Shown piece by piece: positions 56,663-64,000 of a stretch of 64,000 nt of DNA (position 1 is the first letter of the stretch; each line of letters opens with the position of its first letter). The position numbers and the translations under genes are program-made. The stretch spans positions 32,617,760-32,681,759 of the forward strand of contig JASWHV010000010.1 of the NCBI GenBank assembly GCA_030760725.1, in the 5' to 3' direction. Source of the DNA: Neostapfia colusana. Taxonomy: Eukaryota > Streptophyta > Magnoliopsida > Poales > Poaceae. The notes below the pieces were generated by a model. It had not been told where the DNA came from and ran no database searches. It saw nothing but the letters and a program-made list of their open reading frames with translations.

Positions 56663-59610
56663 CGAACCGTGAGTTGGTGGCATGCTCCATTTCTGCTCAA
56701 TGCGTCAGCTACTACATTGGCCTTCCCGGGGTGGTAGTTGATTCCTACATTATAATCCTTGATGAGTTCTAACCATCGACGTTGCCTCAGATTCAAGTCC
56801 GTTTGTGTAAATATGTACTTGAGGCTTTTATGATCCGTATAGATCTCACATCGATGACCAAGGATATAATGTCTCCAAATCTTCAATGCATGCACCACTG
56901 CTGCTAACTCCAAATCATGTGTAGGATAGATAAGCTCATGCTTCTTTAATTGTCGTGAGGCATAGGCTACCACTTGTCCTTCCTGCATGAGCACACATCC
57001 GAGCCCTTGTCTGGATGCGTCACAATATATGTCAAAGCTCTTGCTTACGTCTGGCAATACCAGAACTGGTGCTGTGGTTAGCCTTTTCTTGAGTTCCTCA
57101 AAACCTTCTTGGCAGGCTTGCGTCCATTGAAAGACTTTTCCCTTCATTAGCAACTCCGTCATAGATTTTGCTATCTTAGAGAAGTTTTTAATGAAGCGAC
57201 GATAGTATCCTGCCATCCCAAGGAAACTTCGAATATCCCTCACGCTCTTTGGTTAGTCCCACTTTAGAACATCTCTCACCTTTTCAGGATCAACCGATAC
57301 CCCTTCCTTGGAGATGATGTGGCCTAGGAAAGATATTTCCTTTAGCCAGAATTGACACTTGTTGAGCTTGGCATACAACTGATGCTCGCGCAACTTCTGC
57401 AAGGTCAATCTCAGATGTTCTTCATGCTCCTCCTTACTATTTGAATACACCATAATGTCGTCGATGAAAACCACGACGAACTTGTCCAAGTACTCCATGA
57501 AAACCTTATTCATAAGGTACATGAAGTAGGCGGGTGCATTCGTCAATCCAAAAGACATAACGGTATATTCATATGAACCATACCGCGTCCGAAAGGCTGT
57601 CTTAGGTATATCGGAGGGCTTAATCTTATGCTGGAAATATCCCGACCGAAGATCAATCTTGGAGAACACTTGGGCTCCTTTCATTTGATCGAACATGTCC
57701 TCTATATGGGGCAGAGGGTATTTATTCTTGATTGTTACCTCGTTGAGAGACCTGTAGTCCACGCACATTCTTTGGGTTCCATCCTTCTTGTCCACGAAAA
57801 GTACCGGGGCTCCCCATGGTGACGAGCTTGGCCGGATAAATCCCTTCTCCAACTGTTCTTGAATTTGCTTCTTGAGTTCAACTAACTCGTTGACGGGCAT
57901 CCTATACGGTCTCTTAGCTATGGGTGCAGTTCCAGGTACGAAATCTATGGCAAACTCGATGTCCCGGTCAGGTGGCATACCTGGAAGTTCTTCCGGGAAC
58001 ACATCCAAAAATTCCTGAACCACTGGAATGTTGTCCAATGCTACTCCTTCAACATGGTTCAAATCCGCCCGTTCGGTTGCTTGCTGGGCTGACTCAAACT
58101 CGACACGGATACCGTGTTCGTTTGTCAACTGCACGCTTCTCTCAGCACATTGGATTACTCCATTGTGCTTGCTTAACCAGTCCATTCCGAGTATGATGTC
58201 AATTCCGTGGGAGTCCAAGACAATAAGGTTGGCTAGGAAGTCTACCCCCCTTATTTTAAGGCTTACCTTAGGACATACTATACTAGTCCTCATTTCTCCT
58301 CCGGGAGAATTAACTAACATAGCACATTCTAAGTGGGATACGGGTAGATGATGTTTGGCAACATATTTGGATGATATGAAGGAATGTGATGCTCCGAAAT
58401 CAAATAAAATGGTGGCTGGGTTGGAGTTGGCAAGGAACATACCAATTGCGACGTCCTCAGCCTGTTGTGCTTCCTCAGCAGTGACATGGTTAACGTGGCC
58501 ACGAGCATAGTTCTGCGGTCCACCGTTCCCTTGGTTGTCTCCTCCATTTGGTCGCTGGTTCTGCTTGGGCACGTTACCTTGCTGTCCAGGGCCTCTCTTT
58601 GGGCACTGGTTAGCGAAGTGGCCTACTTCCCTGCATGCAAAGCATGCCCTGTTGCCTACGGCAGCAGGTACGTTGGGGTGGGGGTTTTGAACAGGAGCGC
58701 CATTGTTAGGCCGGGGCGCAGGAGGCATGGCCACACGAGGTGCCGGTGCAACGAGCCGTTGCTGTGGTGGCTGACCAGGGCGGTACGTAGTAGTGGTCGA
58801 TCCATACTGCGGTGCAGGGGGCATGTACCTAGGTCGTACGTTGCTCCCTTGGGGCTGGTATGGGATCTTCCTTTTGCACTCGATCTCTCGGATCTTGTTT
58901 TCCACCACAATAGCCTTATCAACTAGCTTCTGGAAGCTTACGTAGTCATTGTTTAGGAGCTGAACTTGGATCTCATTGTTCAACCCTCTCATGAACAGGT
59001 TCTGCTTCCTTTGATCTGAGTTGACATCTTCGGGGGCATACCGGGACAGTTGTATGAACTTGTTGAGATATTCATTCACACTTTTCTGTCCTTGGCGGAG
59101 ACCTTCAAACTTCTGCCTCTTGAGCATCATTACGCCAACAGGGATGTAGTGGGAGCGGAAACTTTCCTTGAACTCGGTCCAAGTGATTGTCTCCGGGTTG
59201 GAATGGGCGTTGCTCAAGGCATCCCACCAGTCGGCAGCAGCTCCCGTAAGTTGGTGCGACACGAAGAGAACCTTCTCTCGGTCGTTGCACTGAACAATGG
59301 CGAGCTTCTTCTCCATGGATTTCAACCAATCATCGGCCTCCATTGGATCACTTGCTTGAGCAAAGGTGGGTGGTCGAGTTCTCATGAATTCTCCCAACCT
59401 GTTATGAGCCAGCGGTGGTGGTGGCGGTGGTGTCGGAACGGGGTTTTGGTTGGCCTGCAACTGACCCAAAGTTTGGATCATGGTTTGCATAAGCTGGTTT
59501 TGCATGGCCATCAACCTTTCTAGGTTGTTTTCGCCAGCTCCGGGGTTAGCAGGAACTTCCTCGTGGTCATCTTCCTGGACGTTCCTTCTGCTGGCGTTTC
59601 CTCTCACCAT
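56663..59610 (-). pseudogene. gag-pol: gag-pol of C': gag, protease, RT, partial RNase H
   Basis: ATG at 59610-59608 (MVRGNASRR) directly follows the acceptor TTCTCTCTCACAG. Order: Pro-rich segment, gag domain, zinc knuckle CFACREVGHFANQC near 323 (ligands intact), protease FDFGASHSFIS near 404 (Ser of DSG changed to Phe), RT with catalytic DD at 57457-57462. A TAA at 57255-57253 (minus) replaces a Gln codon kept in C1 (KWDQPKSVRD). The same frame continues through RNase H (CDASRQGLGCVLMQ) to the deletion join with the D LTR at 56662. Integrase and tail are missing. The leader (59611-60014) has no ORF0. Confidence 0.93.
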
Positions 59611-60014
59611 CTGTGAGAGAGAACGAAATAGAATATGTTAGGTAGGTCCTTTCAACTATATGCATCAAGGTGAGTTGGACTGTATATATTTAGCCCTTAT
59701 GAGGATGTGAGCAAGTGCGGAAGCATCTCACACCTCCTTCTTCTTACTTGTGGATATGGGCAACGTTTTTGAGACGTCCCACAACTCACACTAAGCACAT
59801 ATTCACAAATAATCATCACAAGGGCCCACTCAACTCCTATTCAAGGATGGCTTCCTATGTCAAGGTGGTTTTAAAGGCCAATCTAGGCTATTCACCCTAG
59901 GGCGCTTCCTTTGGTCAGCGTGGCTTCTATTTAGGGGTGTAACTTGCTGTTAACCCGTGGCTCTAATATCAATCTAAGGTTTCCATCTAGGCGTGTAACC
60001 TGCTGTCAACCCGT

Positions 60015-60027
60015 GGCTCTGATACCA
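60015..60027 (-). other. Primer-binding site of C' (initiator Met tRNA)
   Basis: Minus strand TGGTATCAGAGCC lies 3 nt from the LTR at 60031. This shows the LTR to its right is the 5' LTR of C'. Confidence 0.94.
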
Positions 60028-62180
60028 ATCTGTGAGGCCCTCAATTCTGTGGGAAAACCACGGAACCGAGAACTAATGCATATGTGTGCCCAGGATGTCC
60101 TTCACACATACAGATACGTTCCACAAACTGAATTCAGATTATATATTACCATGAATAACAGAGTTTATTACAATACCTCATGAGTCTTGGACTCATGCTT
60201 ACAGCGGAAATCTTATTTCTATGCAGCGGAAGTCCTTATTTAAATGCGGAAGCAAAAACTAATGCGGACGCAAAACTAAGCAGAAGTGGCTCCATCCCTA
60301 CTCCCTCCACAGGCAAGGTTGAGAACAGATCATACGCCATAATGCTTTACTCGGTCTTCATAGTAATCTTCTCTTGCTGTTGATGAAGAAATAATAATGC
60401 AAGTTTGAGTACAATGATGTACTCAGCAAGTGCGGGAAAACACATGATATGCAGCTCATAAACAAGGTAGGCATAAAAGGCTTATTTGCAGAAAAGCAGT
60501 TCTGTAAAAACCATGATAAAACAACAACTTAAGTTTAAATGTAATCCCAACATGTATTAAATTACCAACATACATCCATCACTTCCCGTGTTCCATCCGA
60601 ACATTAACCAATCTTTTAATCATATTAACGAATACCTCCTCGTATTCGCTACCCTCTCACCTCATAAAAACGACCTCGTCTCGCACCGAGACCAATCTCA
60701 TGTCATGACCCATCAGTCATGCAACCATCTCATCTTCCACAGTCCAAACCAAACCGTAACCAATAACCATAACCAAGAACCTTCCCAATAATCATTCCAA
60801 AAACCATCCCAGTAACCATCCCATCTAATCATGGCAGTTTAGCCAGGTGCTCGTGACCGTAAGCTCGGCTATCATGATAGTTTCAATAACTCTGCAGAGT
60901 TTGCACCTCTTTACCCACAAGTTTGTGATTTCGTCACCCGTCGGCGACTGCAGAACCTCCATTATACCAGTACACATCCGTCGGTGTATGGTCAAGAGAT
61001 CACAAAATACCCTTTACGAAGGGGTTACTAGATGTATGGACTCACTAAGGTTTCACCGGCAGGCTAGAATCTCCAATTCTCCCACCCACGGGCCCCCTCT
61101 TGTGCCATGCAGTTCCCAGGGCAGTCCTCACTCGACTCCCATTCCCCGCGCCTTCCACAGTCCATAACACTCTAGCAACTTACCTAATTACTCAGCTAAG
61201 CCGCACCCATATTTGGCCTTGTGGTGGCACTGTTATCCTGGCATGTGCATGCATGAACCGGTACTTAGATCTATGGCAAGTAAAACCACCATCTCATGCT
61301 ACCTCATACACAAATCAAGGCTTGCCTAGATCTCCCTCCGATCCATGTTCATCAACCTCATCAGTTACTTATTATTAGTACGAGTGCAGTTAGCTAGACA
61401 CATCTATCTCGCTCCCCAATCCCATGGACTCAGCGAAGCATAAAGCAAAAACCATACCCGACTCATAAACTTCTCTGGCGACAAGGGTGGTTTAACAAAA
61501 ACTAGTAAACTCCTATAAAAAGGGTTTCCCATCATTTTTGACTCAGCACACACACCTTTTCGCAAAATAAATAGTTTTACCCAAAACATAGGATCAACAT
61601 GGTCAAGGAGCACTTGCCATGTTCTTGCGGTTCCGGTTGTTCTTCATTCTCAAAACTTTGTTGCTTCAGCTCGTCGTAGACAGCTTCCTGAGTTTGTCCT
61701 GCTATGTAGGATTCACGTGCACACAAATTCACAGCAATCAATATCATGCACAAACCCTAAACTAGATGCGATGATGCACATGCATGCTATCCTACGATTA
61801 GTTCTATTAGATTGATCTGGTGTTCTTGCATGGCTTGCATGGTCAGAGGTGTTCAGATCAAGGATGAACGTGGCGATGATCTTGTCTTTAGATCAAACTG
61901 ATCATCGAGTGTTCTATCCACAAAAAGGCTTCTGTTCGAAGGGAATCGAAAAACAGACGCAAAGATATGAACAACATGATGTCGTAAGGTGGTATTGAAG
62001 TCCTACCTTACGTTCTTCTTGTCTTCGAGGTTTCCTTCAGACCGCTTGGTTCTCCTCCGATGATCTCCCTTGTTGTGCTTTCGGTTATGTTTTTGCTCGG
62101 CGAGTTAGGGCTAGGGCTCCAAGTCGTCGGCTCAGGAGTTGAAAGAGAAGTTCGTGGTTTCAGCCAGAGGTTTTGGGTCC

Positions 62181-62188
62181 TATTTATA
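62181..62188 (-). promoter_or_regulatory. TATA box of shared family 2 LTR
   Basis: TATAAATA on the minus strand, at the same place as in C1. Confidence 0.7.
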
Positions 62189-62360
62189 ATCGGGAAGAGA
62201 AGAGTCCTAATCTGATTGGATCTCGAATAAGAGTCTTATTTAGATCTTCGTTAGATCCTGACGTCTTATCTTCGGTAACATCGTGGAGTTTAGATCGGTT
62301 TCCGTTGCGTACTGGTATCTTTACGCGTAAAAAACGCTCTAGACTCGTTACCTCCGCGGT

Positions 62361-62764
62361 GACGAGCTCCGGAAGCTCCACGTGTCCTTCCGAACCTGGT
62401 ATCTCTTCTCCCGCAGAGACGAGCTCCGGTTGTGCCGCGTGTCACGAGCGAGACCTCCCCTTTCTTCGGAGACGAGCTCCGCGCACGCCACGTGTTTTGC
62501 GACAGACCTTCCGGTGATAAGCTCCGGTGGCGACACGTGTTCGATAGATTCGGACTTCTCTCTGAGATGAGCTCCGAGATTGACACGCGTCCTATGAAAA
62601 ATGCCTTTGCTTCTTCCGCAGAGGCTAGCTCCGCGGGCAGCACGTGTCCCACAGGGTCGGACCTCTTTCCAATTGCGGAGGTGACCCCCGAGCCTGCCAC
62701 GTAGCCAGTTTAGCGGCGGACCTCTCCCAAATGTCTCGGGGATGAGCTCCGAACACGCCACGTG
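62361..62764. promoter_or_regulatory. G-box array in shared family 2 LTR U3
   Basis: CACGTG occurs at 62379-62384, 62489-62494, 62534-62539, 62641-62646 and 62759-62764, with CACGTA at 62698. The units again contain GAGCTCCG or a variant. Compared with C1 the array is shorter: part of the region equivalent to 21693-21760 is missing. Confidence 0.75.
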
Positions 62765-62915
62765 GTCTGCTGGCCATGGAAGTTGTCTTCGGTGTTCTCG
62801 GAGAGTTTTATTGGCTATCCTTTTGATACTTGTCTCTGTTCCTCCTTTTCTTAAAAATGTTTTTCTTCTTCATAAAACATGAACATATGCTGACACCCGA
62901 GGTGAGGGTGTCACA

Positions 62916-62953
62916 AATGTACCCCCCTTAAATGGAATCTCGCCCTCGAGATT
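62916..62953 (-). other. Polypurine tract and hairpin of C3
   Basis: Minus strand AATCTCG-AGGG-CGAGATT (62953-62936), then CCATTTAAGGGGGG and TACATT abutting the LTR. Here the hairpin overlaps the last codons of pol. Confidence 0.85.
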
Positions 62954-64000
62954 CGTTAGTGGGAAATAGATGGGGAAATTCTGCCTTGATATCCTCTTCA
63001 CGTTCCCATGTGGCTTCAGCTTCAGTGTGATGGCTCCATTGTACCTTGCACCATTGAATCACCTTGTTTCGGGTGACCCTTTCCTTTACGTCCAGGATTC
63101 GGACAGGGTATTCTGCGTAAGTCAGGTCCTCTTGAAGTTCAAGTTCTCCCATTGACACTTGTTCCTCTGGTACTCTCAAGCACTTCTTGAGCTGGGATAC
63201 ATGAAACACGTCATGTATGTCGGAGAGGTGGTTTGGGAGCTCTAGTTGGTAGGCTACTTCCCCTCGCTTGTCCAAAATCTGAAATGGTCCGATGTAGCGA
63301 GGCGCTAGTTTGCCCTTGACGTTAAAACATCGTTGGCCTAGGATAGGCGATACCTTAAGGTATACGAAGTCTCCTATTTCAAAGGTCAACTTCCTGCTCC
63401 TATTGTCCGCATAGCCTTTCTGTCGTGACTGAGCAGCCTTTAAGTTTTCCCGTATCGTTTGGACTTGCCTTTCAGCCTCTTATAGTACTTCAGGTCCAAA
63501 CACCTGGTTCTCTCCAGTCTTGTTCTAGAACAGCGGCGTTCTACACCGTCTACCATATAAGGCTTCGAAAGGCGACATCTTCAAGCTAGCTTGATAGCTG
63601 TTGTTATAGGAGAACTCGGCATACGGTAAACTCTTATCCCAACTACGCCCACGTTTCAAGGCGCAAGCTCTCAGCATGTCCTCCAAAATTTGGTTCGTCC
63701 TTTCGGTTTGTCCATCTGTTTGTGGCTGGTAGGCAGAGCTAAAATCCAGTCGTGTACCCATGGCTTTCTGCAGCTTCTTCCAGAATCTAGAGGTAAACTG
63801 AGAACCTCGATCTGAGACTATCCTCTTCGGAACTCCATGGCGGCACACGATCTGCTCCATGTACAATTCTGCCAACTGTGTAATGTTGTAACTGGTCTTT
63901 ACCGGAAGAAAATGGGCAGTTTTCGTCAACCGGTCCACAATGACCCAGATGGAGTCGTATCCTGACTGAGTTCGTGGCAATCCGACAATGAAGTCCATAC
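62928..64000 (-). pseudogene. pol: pol of C3: integrase and chromodomain-like tail, runs off window
   Basis: The minus strand from the window edge shows the integrase core (MDFIVGLPRT, SDRGSQF, GQTERTN). A TAG at 63527-63525 replaces a Trp codon kept in C1, and a TAA follows near 63480 (C1 has a Gln codon there). The frame then continues to VYLKVSPI, FHVSQLKKCL and a chromodomain-like tail (CKVQWSHHTEAEATWE), ending at 62930-62928. The tail is the part missing from C1 and C'. Upstream pol, gag and the 5' LTR lie beyond the window. Confidence 0.92.

Larger units (their letters stand above)
27060..60030 (-). mobile_element. Copy C': family 2 element, split by D and deleted
   Basis: Its parts are the outer 3' LTR (27060-28815), then D with B nested inside (28816-56662), then RNase H/RT, protease and gag (56663-59610), leader and primer site, ending at the LTR 60031-62915. 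The rest of the 3' LTR, polypurine tract and integrase were lost at the D junction. Confidence 0.88.
60031..62915 (-). repeat. Family 2 LTR shared by C' (as 5' LTR) and C3 (as 3' LTR), 2885 bp
   Basis: The left side is a primer-binding site; the right side is a polypurine tract. A single insertion would have at most one of these at each LTR. The minus strand runs from TGTGACACCC (62915) to the 60031 end, which reads TGTGAGGCCC in plus (one substitution from other copies). It holds a TATA box, G-box array and predicted exons. Confidence 0.95.

Noticed and set aside
1..64000. Host genes captured by the retrotransposons, CRISPR arrays, or bacterial-type operons
   Set aside because: All long frames are gag, pol or ORF0. 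No exon of a recognisable host gene, no regular spacer repeats and no ribosome-binding-site patterns were seen.

Overview
The window is plant heterochromatin, most likely from a grass, made almost entirely of LTR retrotransposons nested inside one another. I found no host gene, rRNA, tRNA gene or CRISPR array. The grass call is an inference. It rests on very long Ty3/gypsy LTRs, an extra ORF0 upstream of gag (the arrangement known from rice RIRE3/RIRE8-like Del/Tekay chromoviruses), initiator-Met tRNA primer sites, and chromodomain-like polyprotein tails. Species cannot be fixed from sequence alone.

I use letters for the copies. Family 1 (plus strand, about 4.04 kb LTRs, ORF0 + gag-pol): copy A (1-9875, 5' part outside the window) and copy B (35529-50959, complete, TSD GCTTC on both sides). 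Family 3 (minus strand, about 3.45 kb LTRs, ORF0 + gag-pol): LTR G (9876-12436, interrupted by A) and copy D (28816-56662, split by B). Family 2 (minus strand, about 2.9-3.0 kb LTRs): C1 (13438-22227, TSD TGCGC on both sides), C' (27060-60030, split by D) and C3 (62916 onward), with one LTR at 60031-62915 shared by C' and C3. A fourth, Tat-like family with about 1.1 kb LTRs and a different primer site gives E (minus; 12437-13437 plus 22228-about 24225), F (minus; about 24235-25946) and F2 (plus; 25947-27059, continuing beyond the window).

Layout from the left: A sits in LTR G; G lies beside the broken gag of E; C1 sits in the gag of E; the E LTR is fused by deletion to F; F2 sits in the gag of F; the C'/C3 array sits at the F2 primer site; D sits in the C' LTR; B sits in the D protease region. 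The right side is therefore five insertion layers deep. B has the most nearly identical LTRs (two differences seen by eye in 4044 bp) and full-length reading frames. D, C1, C', C3, E and F all carry nonsense codons, frameshifts or deletions.

The main novelty is regulatory. In all three Del/Tekay-like families, every intact ORF0 or gag ATG lies 0-1 nt after a consensus 3' splice acceptor. The LTRs hold a predicted ATG-free first exon, a Gln/Glu-rich mini-exon ending in a GC-type donor, and a further exon that continues the same frame in the same phase to a stop. In addition, G-box (CACGTG) modules with a common context occur in the U3 of the family 2 chromovirus LTRs and of the unrelated Tat-like LTRs.
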